61,327 nt of DNA, from assembly GCF_000422505.1 (NCBI RefSeq), contig NZ_AULX01000030.1, positions 1 to 61,327 on the forward strand, read 5' to 3'. Source of the DNA: Paenibacillus pinihumi DSM 23905 = JCM 16419. Its GTDB lineage: Bacteria > Bacillota > Bacilli > Paenibacillales > Paenibacillaceae. Under the pieces are notes generated by a model. The model had not been told where the DNA came from. It saw only the letters and a list, made by a program, of their open reading frames with translations, and did not search any database. The position numbers and the translations under genes are program-made. Within the stretch, counting starts at the first letter, position 1; every line of letters starts with the position of its first letter. Of the stretch, positions 1 through 8,440 are shown piece by piece.

Positions 1-94
1 CAGAGTGTCGAGAAACCCACGTTTTTTCTAAAACGTTGGGTTTCTCTTTTGTTTTATGAGCGTTCGCGTAGCGAACGAGAGGGGGATAACCCTC

Positions 95-859
95 TCATCC
101 TCTCTTCTCAAGATGAAGGGCGATCTTCTTCATGTTCTGAACGGCAGCGGTCATCAACGCTTGTTCCATAACGTTGCCCAACCCCCGCAACCGGCAATAG
201 CGAAACCCGTGGAGCTGTTTAGCATCCGCGAAGCTTCGCTCAATCGTTTCTTTTCGTTTTCGGTACAGCCGTTTCCCCGACTTGCTCAGCCGGTTTAGAC
301 GCACGTGTTCCTTACTGTCCTCCCAGATATGCCGTGTGACGATCTTTCGTTTGGTTTGAGATCGTGTACATGTGGCTAACAGGGGGCAAGATGCACATTG
401 CTTGGGATCCGAAGCATAGTGGCGGTAACCCTGGCGGTCTGTCGTTCGGTAGGGCAACACTTGTTGTGCTGGGCATACATACACATTCCGCGTTCCATCA
501 TAGGTGAATTTCCACTTGGGAAACAACCCTTTTGTGGGGTGAAATCTGCGGTGCGCAATCACACCAAAAATATTTCGTTCCTCAAGTCCTTTGCAAATCG
601 GAGTGGTCATATAGCCGGAATCCAGTGCGACGGCTTCTACCTGAAACCCAAATTGGTGACGCTGACGATCTAATCGCGAGAGGTACGGCACGGAATCATG
701 CACATTTCCGGGGGTCACGAAAACATCCGTGATGAGGTTGTACTTCACATCGACCGTACGGTGATCCAAGTAAAAGAATCCTTCCGGCTTCCCTTCACGG
801 TACATATAGCCGCTATCAGGGTCTGTTGTACTGACCTTCACTTCCTTGTCTTCGTTCAC
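95..859 (-). CDS. IS1182-family transposase, C-terminal part (-1 frame)
   Basis: This 254-residue frame begins at a GTG (857-859) but stays open further upstream, to the A-run at 881-886. It carries the second catalytic aspartate (VALDSGYMT) and the catalytic glutamate (ETIERSFADAKQ) of the DDE triad. It also contains four cysteines spaced like a zinc ribbon (CPAQQ, CASCPLLATC). Joined to the upstream frame by a -1 shift it gives about 450 residues, the usual length for the family. A GGGAGGAGG sequence just before the GTG could allow separate initiation. It is a true partner of the upstream ORF; whether it is expressed by frameshifting or is simply mutated cannot be decided from the sequence. 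Confidence 0.85.
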   Translation of the reverse strand: MNEDKEVKVSTTDPDSGYMYREGKPEGFFYLDHRTVDVKYNLITDVFVTPGNVHDSVPYLSRLDRQRHQFGFQVEAVALDSGYMTTPICKGLEERNIFGVIAHRRFHPTKGLFPKWKFTYDGTRNVYVCPAQQVLPYRTTDRQGYRHYASDPKQCASCPLLATCTRSQTKRKIVTRHIWEDSKEHVRLNRLSKSGKRLYRKRKETIERSFADAKQLHGFRYCRLRGLGNVMEQALMTAAVQNMKKIALHLEKRG

Positions 860-873
860 CTCCTCCCGTGGTT

Positions 874-1467
874 TTAGGGCTTTTTTCCTTGTGTTTTTCG
901 TTCACTTTCCACCGCTGCATTCAGCTCATCGAGGTAGTCTCGCGCGTTTTGTTGTACCTGAGCTTTGGTAAACTTGTGTTTATTCGCACTAGCTTTGACA
1001 TGAGTAGAGTCCGAAATAAGCACGCGGCCGCCAACCATACGATGAGAGATGGCTTGCAGCACAATTTCATCGAAGATATCTTGAAATACAGTCGTGTCTT
1101 TGAAACGAGTCCGGCGATTCCAGCTAATTGTCGTGTGATCGGGTACACGATCGGTGAGTCCTAGCCCAAGAAACCAGCGGTATGCCACATTCGTTTGAAC
1201 CTCACGTTCCAGTTGGCGCTCGGAACGTATGCCATAAAAATAACCCAGGAAAATCATCTTGAAGAGAACGAGCGGATCGATAGCAGGGCGGCCATTATCT
1301 TGGGAGTAGAGGTGGCGTACCTTTTCGTCTATAAAAGAAAAATCAATATACCGATCGATCTTACGCAACATATGATCAGCGGGCACCAAATCTTCAATGG
1401 AAACCAGTTCAAAGTTCTGTTGTTTATCTCGATTAGACCTCAGCATACAAGAACACCATCCGTTCAT
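874..1467 (-). CDS. IS1182-family transposase, N-terminal part (frame 0)
   Basis: This 197-residue frame is the N-terminal half of an IS1182-type DDE transposase. It contains the conserved N-terminal region (NFELVSIEDLVPADH, RPAIDPLVLFKM) and the first catalytic aspartate in VLISDSTHVKA. Translation stops at 874-876, just after an A-run on the minus strand that reads GGA AAA AAG CCC TAA. The second catalytic aspartate and the glutamate lie in the following frame, so this product alone cannot form an active site. The internal Met at residue 8 (MLRSNRDKQ) resembles usual family starts and may be the true start. It is either half of a frameshifted gene or the 0-frame product of programmed -1 frameshifting. 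Confidence 0.85.
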   Translation of the reverse strand: MNGWCSCMLRSNRDKQQNFELVSIEDLVPADHMLRKIDRYIDFSFIDEKVRHLYSQDNGRPAIDPLVLFKMIFLGYFYGIRSERQLEREVQTNVAYRWFLGLGLTDRVPDHTTISWNRRTRFKDTTVFQDIFDEIVLQAISHRMVGGRVLISDSTHVKASANKHKFTKAQVQQNARDYLDELNAAVESERKTQGKKP

Positions 1468-1559
1468 AATTGGTTACTATTAGTATATAGTATTAACGCG
1501 GTGTCGTGTTAAACATTTTGGATATAAGAAAGGCTGTCGAGACTTTCTCGACAGCCTGA

Positions 1560-1577
1560 GCCGCTCCAATGAGCGGC
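1560..1577 (-). terminator. terminator-like hairpin abutting the IS end
   Basis: GCCGCTC / GAGCGGC arms with a short loop lie between the stop codon of the secreted-protein gene (1595) and the IS right end (1558). On the minus strand no T-tract follows; IS sequence begins two bases beyond the stem. The element may have inserted into the terminator and removed its T-tract. The hairpin is visible; its original function is inferred. Confidence 0.4.
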
Positions 1578-1594
1578 CCTTCATCTTTTTATGA

Positions 1595-2434
1595 TTACAA
1601 TGGTGCCGTATAACGGTAGTTGCTCAGGATGTCGCGGAATTTGCCGCCTTGCTGCTGAATGACATTGAGCGAGCAGCCTTCGAAGCCGAACCATTCATAG
1701 GCAAGAGCATAACCCACTTTGGATTTGGTAACGAACAACACCTTGAACATACTGGCATCGATTTCTCCGCCATCGTCAACCCGCCACGTAGACTGCAAAT
1801 CGTCATTGCCGGGGAAATCTTCGAAGAGAAGGCCCGATTTACTGGCCACAACCAGGCTTGCAAGCGGCTTTTGCCCCTTTTTCTTCTCAAACACAACCAG
1901 CCCTATCGTCACTCCATTGCCCGCCTGGCCGATCACCTCGTGCGAGACGGCTTTGCGCTTCTTGGCTTTCTCAATATTACGGATAACGTCCTTCGTCAGC
2001 TTTCCTTTGCCGGAAGGCTTATAGCTTAAAAACTCATGTCCCTGGAAAGCATCCTTCTCTGCCAGCAGAACACTTTCATCACCCGGGACACTTCCCTTTA
2101 TAACCGTGAATAACTCCCCTTGGTCCTTGTCAAAATTATAATGATTTTGTCGGTCTGTGCTTTGCTCGTTTCTTTTCTGATGCTTATTGAACTTGATGGG
2201 GAGAATTTTTCCGGGAGCTGTGACCGCCTGTACATACCGTTTCGGATTTTTCTTTTCAAATCCGAGCAGCCGTTTGCCCGATTCATCGGCATAAGCAAAG
2301 CTGAGCTTTTCTGCTTTTAGCTCCCCCGTTGCTTTGGACGCTTTCGCTGATGCAACAGGGGCTGCTGCGGGAACCGCGGACTGAAGACTGCCGATTACAA
2401 GTATGCTTACAAGGATATAAATTAATTTTTTCAT
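1595..2434 (-). CDS. secreted protein of unknown function
   Basis: The 279-residue protein starts with a typical signal peptide: MKK, then a hydrophobic stretch (IYILVSILVIGSL), with probable cleavage near AAPVASA. The rest is hydrophilic and rich in Lys, Gly and Asp, with no membrane segment and no lipobox, so it is probably exported. I recognise no domain family. Cysteine is nearly absent: the only one is in the C-terminal FEGCSLNV. An AGGACGG ribosome-binding site precedes the ATG by about 8 bases. The gene is monocistronic, followed by the IS element and preceded by a GNAT gene in the same orientation about 100 bp away. A real gene is well supported; its function is unknown. Confidence 0.75.
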   Translation of the reverse strand: MKKLIYILVSILVIGSLQSAVPAAAPVASAKASKATGELKAEKLSFAYADESGKRLLGFEKKNPKRYVQAVTAPGKILPIKFNKHQKRNEQSTDRQNHYNFDKDQGELFTVIKGSVPGDESVLLAEKDAFQGHEFLSYKPSGKGKLTKDVIRNIEKAKKRKAVSHEVIGQAGNGVTIGLVVFEKKKGQKPLASLVVASKSGLLFEDFPGNDDLQSTWRVDDGGEIDASMFKVLFVTKSKVGYALAYEWFGFEGCSLNVIQQQGGKFRDILSNYRYTAPL

Positions 2435-2523
2435 CGGTTGACACCGTCCTGTTTGAATGGATTCAATATCAATTAGACGTCATGCAAAGCCATAATGTTG
2501 TCTTTTTTACTAAAATTTGAGCA

Positions 2524-2546
2524 AAATAAAAAGAGCCTTACGGCTC
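2524..2546 (-). terminator. Rho-independent terminator of the GNAT gene
   Basis: On the minus strand GAGCC-GTAA-GGCTC is followed by TTTTTATTTTG. The stem overlaps the stop codon of the acetyltransferase gene. Confidence 0.6.
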
Positions 2547-3149
2547 CAAACTTTTCACCATCCGATATAAGGAATACGGCGGCTTCTCAATAGAATCCGC
2601 AATGGTATACCCAAGCCGCTCATACAGCTTGCGTGCCTGGTTATTATCCTTTTTGACCGTCAAGGAGCATTTGCCGTAGCCGCCGCGCCTTGCCTGCTCC
2701 TCCGCAAATTGAATCAGCCTGGAGCCAACGCCATACCCTCTGCTCTCCGGCAGCGTAGCCAAAGTCCCGATATGATATTCTCCCGCTCGGCCTTCATTTA
2801 AAGAAATCATGGAGAAGACAGCCTTCAAATTTTGGAGGGAATGGCGGATCAGGCTCCACTTGCGAAGCTGAATCAACTGACGCATTGTAGGCCATGCCAG
2901 CTTGTTCATCACCGGGACCGGGTAACAGGTTATCATGCCGATTGTTTTGTCCTTTAATTTCGCTTCAAACGCATATTGATGGCTGAAGCGGTTTGCACTC
3001 TTGCCCCAAAGATCGCCCAGTGTCTGCTCAATTAAGGATTTCTCTGTGGAGCCTACAAGCGGATACGCCATATAATCCAGCGCCATGCTGTTCAATTTGC
3101 CGCCGGCATCGGATGCCGGATGTCCCTTGACGATTTGAATATGTTCCAT
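2538..3149 (-). CDS. GNAT family N-acetyltransferase
   Basis: This 203-residue protein has the GNAT acetyl-CoA-binding signature in its second half: YHIGTLATLPESRGYGVGSRL (beta-4 and motif A, with the R/Q-x-x-G-x-G/A core as RGYGVGSR), followed by motif B, NNQARKLYERLGY. The preceding residues (about 1-110) form the variable acceptor-binding half. It should transfer an acetyl group from acetyl-CoA to an amine on an unidentified small molecule or protein in the cytoplasm. The start ATG has a good AGGAG ribosome-binding site 7 bases upstream. Neighbouring genes give no hint about the substrate. The family assignment is strong; the substrate is unknown. Confidence 0.88.
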   Translation of the reverse strand: MEHIQIVKGHPASDAGGKLNSMALDYMAYPLVGSTEKSLIEQTLGDLWGKSANRFSHQYAFEAKLKDKTIGMITCYPVPVMNKLAWPTMRQLIQLRKWSLIRHSLQNLKAVFSMISLNEGRAGEYHIGTLATLPESRGYGVGSRLIQFAEEQARRGGYGKCSLTVKKDNNQARKLYERLGYTIADSIEKPPYSLYRMVKSLEP

Positions 3150-3460
3150 TCTGTTTCTCCTATCCGATGCTCTGAAGCAGTTTTAATATTTGTATAAAAT
3201 GATAAACCAATATCTATTTTGATACTTTATTCTATCATTATTTACACATATAGATCAATGCACGTTGTACATATGCCCCAATCCACGCCTCGATCGTATC
3301 CCACATCGCTTTCCATGAATGATGGCTCCGATTTCATATTATGAAATAATAGGCAGACAGCTACAACAAACCCGCCCACTTCAAAAAGTGGACGGGTTTG
3401 TTGATATCCTTCAATGAAGGCGGGCGGATTCGGCTCATTCTATAAAGTGAAGAAACTGAA
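3150..3460. other. intergenic region, AT-rich promoter side plus terminator
   Basis: No gene seen. The part next to the GNAT start (about 3180-3260) is strongly AT-rich and probably holds its promoter. The part next to the lipoprotein gene holds the hairpin listed at 3367-3400. Confidence 0.5.
3367..3400 (-). terminator. terminator of the siderophore-binding protein gene
   Basis: Arms of 14 bases (CAAACCCGCCCACT / AGTGGACGGGTTTG, one mismatch) with a 6-base loop lie about 60 bp past the stop codon of the lipoprotein gene. The T-tract is weak. Confidence 0.55.
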
Positions 3461-4414
3461 TTACTTGCCCAGGAAGCTCTTAATGAAGAACTCCAGTTGG
3501 AATTCAAGGCTGAGCGGATCATTGAAATAGAAGGACTTGGCATCGACCTCATAGACCCGGTTGTTCTTCACGGCTGCCGTATTTTTGTAGACAGCTGTAT
3601 CCTGGAAGGAATTGTCCTCATCCGCGTTTTTGCTGAAGATGACATAATCGCCGAAGTAATCATCCAATACCTCATTCGATAATGCCGCATAGCCATCCTT
3701 GCTGGTTCCTTCTTTTACTTTCTCAGGCATTCCGAGGTTGAACTCTCCGTACAGAATTTCTGTACCGCGGCCAAAGTTATAGCCGTATACATAAAGCTGT
3801 TTGTTGAACGTCTCAACAACAGATACTGTTGCACCCTCGCCGACCTTGGCACGGATTTCCTCACCGGCTTTTTTGGCACGCGCCTGGAAATCCTGAGCCC
3901 ATGCCCGGGCTTCCTTCTCCTTGTTCAGCAATTTGCCGATCTCGATCTGCTGATCCAGGAAACTCAGCTTGTTGTAGGTATACGTAATAGTAGGCGCGAT
4001 TGACTTGAGCTTATCCACATTTGCAATACCTGAAAGCCCAATAATGAGGTCCGGCTGCAGCTGCATGATTTTCTCAAGACTTTCGTCCGAGACCGATTCC
4101 ACATCTTTCAGCCGCTCAGCGAAACGGGGATTTTCCTTGGACATTTCATCTACACCAATCAGCGGCACATCCAGCGCCATCACGTTGCCAGTCAGGAAAC
4201 GGGTCAAAACGACGACACGCTGTGGATTCTTCGGCACCTCAACCGGGCCATCCTCGGACTGATAGGTCACCGTGCCGGAATCTTGCGTGTTTGTATTCTG
4301 TGCCGGCTCAGAGGATGAATCGCTGCCTTTGGCAGTATTCACCGCCTGATTGCCTCCGCAGGCGCTCAGCATCATTACTAACAATAGAACAATCGGAACA
4401 AAAAGCTTTTTCAT
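3461..4414 (-). CDS. iron-siderophore ABC transporter substrate-binding lipoprotein
   Basis: This 317-residue protein has a lipoprotein signal peptide ending in the lipobox LSAC (Cys at about residue 19) and a Ser/Thr/Gln/Asn-rich linker. A class III periplasmic-binding fold follows (VEVPKNPQRVVVLT, LQPDLIIGLSG), as in FeuA, YclQ and FhuD-like iron-complex receptors. It should sit on the outer face of the membrane and hand ferric siderophore to a permease. No permease or ATPase gene lies nearby, so it must use transporters encoded elsewhere. A Fur-box-like sequence lies 70-90 bp upstream, and the preceding gene encodes a Btr-like regulator. The siderophore type cannot be told from sequence. 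Confidence 0.9.
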   Translation of the reverse strand: MKKLFVPIVLLLVMMLSACGGNQAVNTAKGSDSSSEPAQNTNTQDSGTVTYQSEDGPVEVPKNPQRVVVLTRFLTGNVMALDVPLIGVDEMSKENPRFAERLKDVESVSDESLEKIMQLQPDLIIGLSGIANVDKLKSIAPTITYTYNKLSFLDQQIEIGKLLNKEKEARAWAQDFQARAKKAGEEIRAKVGEGATVSVVETFNKQLYVYGYNFGRGTEILYGEFNLGMPEKVKEGTSKDGYAALSNEVLDDYFGDYVIFSKNADEDNSFQDTAVYKNTAAVKNNRVYEVDAKSFYFNDPLSLEFQLEFFIKSFLGK

Positions 4415-4484
4415 ACAGGTCTCTCTCCCTTATTAATTGCATGTATCCATTCCAGAAATAATCCCGCAAATGAGGCTTCTAATC

Positions 4485-4503
4485 GATAATGAAAACCATT
4501 CCC
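4485..4503. promoter_or_regulatory. Fur box upstream of the siderophore-binding protein gene
   Basis: GATAATGAAAACCATTCCC matches 15 of 19 positions of the classical Fur consensus GATAATGATAATCATTATC. It lies in the 159-bp gap between the regulator stop and the lipoprotein start, so iron would repress the lipoprotein gene from its own promoter. Confidence 0.7.
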
Positions 4504-4573
4504 ATTTACATAGATTATTATAGGGAGGCTTATTGTTTGAAACCATGCCTTTTTGTTGGAAAAAGAGCTTGGA

Positions 4574-6229
4574 CTATTGATCGCCTGTCAATAAGGCGAC
4601 TGCCCGATGAAGCTGAAGACGAATGGAGACCGGATTATATGGAATCCACTCATCCAGGCTCAGATGGTGAACCCGGTTCTGCTGTACCGCAGCCAGACTT
4701 GTCCATTCCGGAGCCTGGAACACGGCCTCTGCATGTGCTGTTGAACCCTTCGCATCGGGATATACAATAACTAAGAGCCGGTCTCCTGCATACTCTGAAA
4801 GCTCCTGCAGAGCGATTGGAACGGAATGGAACTGGTCCTTCTTCCGCTCCATCTCCGTTCTGATCCGATTCGGCGGATTGAGCCCGAGCGACTGATACAA
4901 GACATAACCAACATTCCTCGCCCCGTACACGAGAATCTGCTGCGGACGGAGTACAACAATCGTAATCACTTCGGCTGCCGCCGCAGTCTGCTGCACAACA
5001 AGGCGTGCCTCCCGCTCCTCCTGCTCGAAATCAGCGAGCCATTGCTCCGCTCTCCCGCTCCGCTGGACGGCATGGGCAATCAGACGAAGATGCTCTTTCC
5101 AGCCAAGCTCCATCCAGGATACCTCAATGACAGGGGCAGCTGCCCGAAGCTGCTCGGCAGTCAGCCCGTGTATGTTCAGATGCTGCCGGGCGGCAATGAT
5201 TAGTCCGATGCTGTTCTCAAGCAGGACGGACTGAATCTGCCTGGGGGAACTGCCCGTATGGAGAAACATCATCGTCTGCGGCTGCAGCAGGCTTTCCGTA
5301 TGAATGTACTCGCTGCTCTCTGCAATTGCAATGACAGGCTCCAGCCCAAGCAGCAGCAGGTGGCTCGCATAAGGTGTAAGCATGACAGCCGTACGCGGGG
5401 ATGAACCGCGGTCATAGCGGGAAGGTGAAGCGCCGGTCTGCCCCTTGAAGCGGCGGCTAAGATAAAATTCATCCTTGTAGCCGACCTTGAGCGCAATTTC
5501 CCTGAGCGTGGCTGTGCTGCCAATGAGCAGCTCCATCGCCCGGTGCACGCGCAGCCGCGACAAATATTCATTGGGAGAAAAGCCCGTCATCTGCTTGAAT
5601 AAAATCGAGTAGTGGGATGAACTGATACCCGCGATGGCAGCCAGTTGCTCCCGGGTTATTTTCTCATGAAAACGGGTCTCTAGATAAGCAATGCTGCGTT
5701 CCATACTCGGCTGCTCGACTGCCTGATCGCTGACATCCTGCCGCTCCAACAGCTCCAGAATGAGCTGGTGAAATAAAATCTGGTTTTTCACATGACGAAG
5801 CTCATCCTCAGGCAGACGGTGGCGGTACAGCTCCTCCACATTGGCGGTGATTACAGGCTCGCAGGGGAGAAAAAGGACGCTTGTGCCAGAGGCCACATCG
5901 CTTCTGCGCACCATAGCATCCCCGTGCAAAGCATGTCCCGGCTCCCCGGTACCGATAGTCAGCTTGTAGGCATGAAGAGGGTGACGCGGATTCATCAGCA
6001 ATACTGCGGATGTGAATGCAGGAATCAGAACAATTCCTCCTTCGAGCAGTTCGAAGGTCTGATCTTCAATGCTTAAGGTGCCTTTGCCGGAAGCAATGGC
6101 AATCAGGACAGCATGCTCTTCATCTATAGTATGGACCGGTAAATTTGAGGTTCCGTAGAGCGAATCAATACTGTGGATAGTATATAAAGGAAAGCGGGAT
6201 TCCGCCCACTCCGAGCTTGCATTATTCAC
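4574..6229 (-). CDS. Btr-like AraC regulator with fused siderophore-binding domain
   Basis: The 551-residue protein has three parts: a cupin-like N-terminal region (about 1-160), an AraC-type double helix-turn-helix (about 175-275, with LAAIAGISSSHYSILFKQ and IALKVGYKDEFYLSRRFKG), and a C-terminal periplasmic-binding-protein domain (about 285-551) homologous to iron-siderophore receptors. This is the architecture of Bacillus subtilis Btr, which binds ferric siderophore in the cytoplasm and activates the uptake genes. It lies directly upstream of a siderophore-binding lipoprotein in the same orientation, which fits activation of that gene. Architecture and neighbour agree; the ligand is inferred only from the family. 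Confidence 0.88.
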   Translation of the reverse strand: MNNASSEWAESRFPLYTIHSIDSLYGTSNLPVHTIDEEHAVLIAIASGKGTLSIEDQTFELLEGGIVLIPAFTSAVLLMNPRHPLHAYKLTIGTGEPGHALHGDAMVRRSDVASGTSVLFLPCEPVITANVEELYRHRLPEDELRHVKNQILFHQLILELLERQDVSDQAVEQPSMERSIAYLETRFHEKITREQLAAIAGISSSHYSILFKQMTGFSPNEYLSRLRVHRAMELLIGSTATLREIALKVGYKDEFYLSRRFKGQTGASPSRYDRGSSPRTAVMLTPYASHLLLLGLEPVIAIAESSEYIHTESLLQPQTMMFLHTGSSPRQIQSVLLENSIGLIIAARQHLNIHGLTAEQLRAAAPVIEVSWMELGWKEHLRLIAHAVQRSGRAEQWLADFEQEEREARLVVQQTAAAAEVITIVVLRPQQILVYGARNVGYVLYQSLGLNPPNRIRTEMERKKDQFHSVPIALQELSEYAGDRLLVIVYPDAKGSTAHAEAVFQAPEWTSLAAVQQNRVHHLSLDEWIPYNPVSIRLQLHRAVALLTGDQ

Positions 6230-6250
6230 AACCTAAGCCTCCAATAGAAA

Positions 6251-6278
6251 AAATGAGGAGCATTCGCCTCTGCTCCTC
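6251..6278 (-). terminator. terminator of the TlpA/CcdA operon
   Basis: Perfect 8-base arms GAGGAGCA / TGCTCCTC with an 8-base loop are followed on the minus strand by ATTTTTTC, about 60 bp past the TlpA-like stop codon. Confidence 0.75.
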
Positions 6279-6339
6279 TGCATGATGGTAAGCCCTATTA
6301 TCCGGGTTATGAAGGACGAACACAAGAGCTATTGCTCTT

Positions 6340-6897
6340 TTATCTAATTCTGGCAACCGCATTCTTCATCGTGTCATAGCTGATCGCTCCCCGGAACTTC
6401 TCCTGGATGACTCCCTTGGAATCGAGAATATAGGTTGTCGGATAGGCTACAACCCGATAGGTTTGATTCACAATTCCCTCCTCGTCGAGTACGATCGGAA
6501 ACGTCAACTGCTGCTCGTCTACGAAGGCTTGGATGTCGTCCAGTGATTTCTCGGTCGGTGTAAGATTGACACCGATAATCATGATGTCCTCTGCAAGGTG
6601 ATCATCAAAAAATTCTTGCATATGCGGCATTTCGATCCGGCATGGCGGGCACCATGTTGCCCAAAAGTTAACCATGACCGTCTTGCCCTGATAATCGGAA
6701 AGGCGTACCTCCTCCCCTTGCATATTCTGCAATACAAAGTCCGGGGCAAGCTGGCCCCTTTCAATTCCGACCACAAGCCCATTGTCCCCGGCGTCCGTGG
6801 TTTGCGCCGCCTTTGAATCAGACTTGCTAAAATAATCATAGCCGCCATATGCGACCAGCCCAAGCAAAACAATAATTGCAATCCAGCTTTTTTTCAT
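6340..6897 (-). CDS. TlpA/ResA-like thiol-disulfide oxidoreductase
   Basis: The 185-residue protein has an N-terminal membrane anchor (about residues 4-19) and a thioredoxin fold of the TlpA/ResA group: APDFVLQNMQGEEVRLSDYQGK, then VNFWATWCPPCRIEMP with the active-site CPPC, and a cis-Pro region VVAYPTTYIL. It should reduce disulfides outside the membrane, with electrons passed on by the CcdA-like protein encoded upstream in the same operon. In related Firmicutes such pairs serve cytochrome c maturation or general extracytoplasmic thiol repair. No cytochrome genes are in the window, so the target is open. The gap to ccdA is 18 bp, which indicates one transcript. Confidence 0.9.
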   Translation of the reverse strand: MKKSWIAIIVLLGLVAYGGYDYFSKSDSKAAQTTDAGDNGLVVGIERGQLAPDFVLQNMQGEEVRLSDYQGKTVMVNFWATWCPPCRIEMPHMQEFFDDHLAEDIMIIGVNLTPTEKSLDDIQAFVDEQQLTFPIVLDEEGIVNQTYRVVAYPTTYILDSKGVIQEKFRGAISYDTMKNAVARIR

Positions 6898-6915
6898 CCT
6901 GACCGTCTCCCTTGA

Positions 6916-7638
6916 TTAAAAATTGAATTCCCAGAACGTATATTGGGCAAGAAATGCGCTAAGCCTTTGCAATTGCCCGGTAAACAGCAATAGACCCATG
7001 GCAATAAGCAGCCATCCGTTGATTTTAGACAGGAGCGGCATCCACTTGCCCATTTTTTTGATGATGCCCATCGAGTAAGTAAGCAGCCATGAGATCAACA
7101 GGAAGGGAACCCCCAGCCCAAGCGAATAGACGGCCAGCATGCCGATTCCGCTCCATAGCGTCTCTGCAGAGCCCGCCAGCAGCAGGATTGAAGAGAGCGC
7201 CAGCCCTACACATGGACTCCATCCGGCCCCGAATGCCAGCCCGGTCAAGAGCGAACGGACTGCGCCACGGTTCATGCCCGGCTTGGTTTCCCATACTTTG
7301 CCGGACATCAGGATGCGCAGATTGAGCAGACCGGTCATTTGCATGCCAAAAATAATGATCAGCAACCCGCTAATCCGCTGGACCAGTTCGCGCTCCTGGG
7401 CAAATAAACGGCCGACAAAGCTTGCGGAAGCGCCCATTGCTATGAAAATCAGACTAAAGCCCAAAATAAAAAACAACGATTGATAAATCAGATTCCCCCG
7501 ATGCACCACAAGCTTGCCATCCTCAAAGGACGAGCCTGTCAAATAGGACACGTAAGCGGGAATAAGCGGGAACACGCAAGGCGATAAAAAGGACAGCATG
7601 CCCGCTGCAAATGCAATTAAAATCGTAATATTATCCAT
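6916..7638 (-). CDS. ccdA: CcdA/DsbD-type thiol-electron transporter
   Basis: This 240-residue polytopic protein has six predicted membrane segments. The two conserved cysteines of CcdA-family proteins are visible: one in FLSPCVFPLIPAY near residue 20 and one in GAGWSPCVGLALSS in the middle. CcdA carries reducing equivalents from cytoplasmic thioredoxin across the membrane to ResA/TlpA-type proteins. Its neighbour on one side is exactly such a protein. On the other side its start overlaps the end of a membrane-protein gene by 8 bp, so the three genes are translationally linked. The length fits the family. Confidence 0.92.
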   Translation of the reverse strand: MDNITILIAFAAGMLSFLSPCVFPLIPAYVSYLTGSSFEDGKLVVHRGNLIYQSLFFILGFSLIFIAMGASASFVGRLFAQERELVQRISGLLIIIFGMQMTGLLNLRILMSGKVWETKPGMNRGAVRSLLTGLAFGAGWSPCVGLALSSILLLAGSAETLWSGIGMLAVYSLGLGVPFLLISWLLTYSMGIIKKMGKWMPLLSKINGWLLIAMGLLLFTGQLQRLSAFLAQYTFWEFNF

Positions 7639-8311
7639 GTATACCTTCCTTCTTCATCTTCTCAGCAAACAAGGGCCACCCGGTAATAAGCGCGGCAGCC
7701 AGCAAAAAAACAATTTGCTGTTTGCTGAAGGACAACCACCACAATGAACGGTCAGGATTCAAAAACATCAGCAGTACATTGCCGATGGAGAACCAGACGG
7801 CAGCACCCGCTTCCTTCCCCTTACCGTTCAGGCGTTGCGGCCTGATCAGGAACATCAGACAACCTGCAGCCAAGGCAGCGCTTGCTGCGTGATGCAAGAC
7901 GACCCCACCCTCCACGACAAGCAATAAACTGTGATAGGCCAGCCACCATCCGAGAATCAGCCACACCCCGTTTGTCATCCATAACCGGGCAGGCCAACCA
8001 TGCCTCCATGACCGATACCCGAGATACGATACGGATACCAATGCCGCCAGCCATATTCCCCGTGACCCGCCATCGAAATAGAGCACTGCCAACGGAGTAT
8101 GAATGAATTCAACCGGATGGAACAGGATAAAGCTGCCTTTCCAGACGAGCAGCCACAGCCAGAACGCATTCCCTGCACTGGACAATATCAGCTCACGTCC
8201 CGCTGCTTCCCGCAGCCGGTACTTCAAAATCAGCCAGCCTGCTGCTCCGAGTATCAGGTATAGAACCAGCGGCCCATTCAGGATCATGGTTCCAATTTGA
8301 ATATTGTGCAA
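7631..8311 (-). CDS. polytopic membrane protein in the TlpA-CcdA operon, function unknown
   Basis: The 226-residue protein has about six or seven membrane segments and is unusually rich in tryptophan (for example AFWLWLLVWKGSF and WLILGWWLAYH). The N-terminal IGTMILNGPLVLYLILG and the His/Trp-rich core vaguely recall prolipoprotein diacylglyceryl transferases, but the diagnostic Lgt motifs are absent. It is the first gene of a three-gene operon and overlaps ccdA by 8 bp. A role in extracytoplasmic thiol or heme chemistry is a context-based guess. The gene is real; I do not recognise its family with confidence. Confidence 0.75.
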   Translation of the reverse strand: MHNIQIGTMILNGPLVLYLILGAAGWLILKYRLREAAGRELILSSAGNAFWLWLLVWKGSFILFHPVEFIHTPLAVLYFDGGSRGIWLAALVSVSYLGYRSWRHGWPARLWMTNGVWLILGWWLAYHSLLLVVEGGVVLHHAASAALAAGCLMFLIRPQRLNGKGKEAGAAVWFSIGNVLLMFLNPDRSLWWLSFSKQQIVFLLAAALITGWPLFAEKMKKEGIHG

Positions 8312-8440
8312 CTCCCTGCCCCCTTCCTGTACAACAGCTTACCTGCCGTGTTTAAAGAAATGATAAAGCAGCATTATGAAAAAAGTTCCATCCATGAATA
8401 ACGGAACTGCAAGCCCATTTGGCGAAAACAAGCATCACAA

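Larger units (their letters stand above)
1..1558 (-). mobile_element. IS1182-family insertion sequence, apparently complete
   Basis: The element carries a DDE transposase in two reading frames on the minus strand. Its ends are imperfect inverted repeats. The left end (1-16) begins CAGAGTGTCGAGAAA, and the reverse complement of the right end (1543-1558) begins CAGGCTGTCGAGAAA, with 13 of 16 positions identical. Both ends also fold into hairpins: 9-46 with arms GAGAAACCCA / TGGGTTTCTC, and 1531-1557 with arms AGGCTGTCGAGA / TCTCGACAGCCT. The length of about 1.56 kb fits the family. Because the left end coincides with the window edge, the exact boundary and any target-site duplication cannot be seen. 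A relic of a related right end lies at about 33212-33316. Confidence 0.85.
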
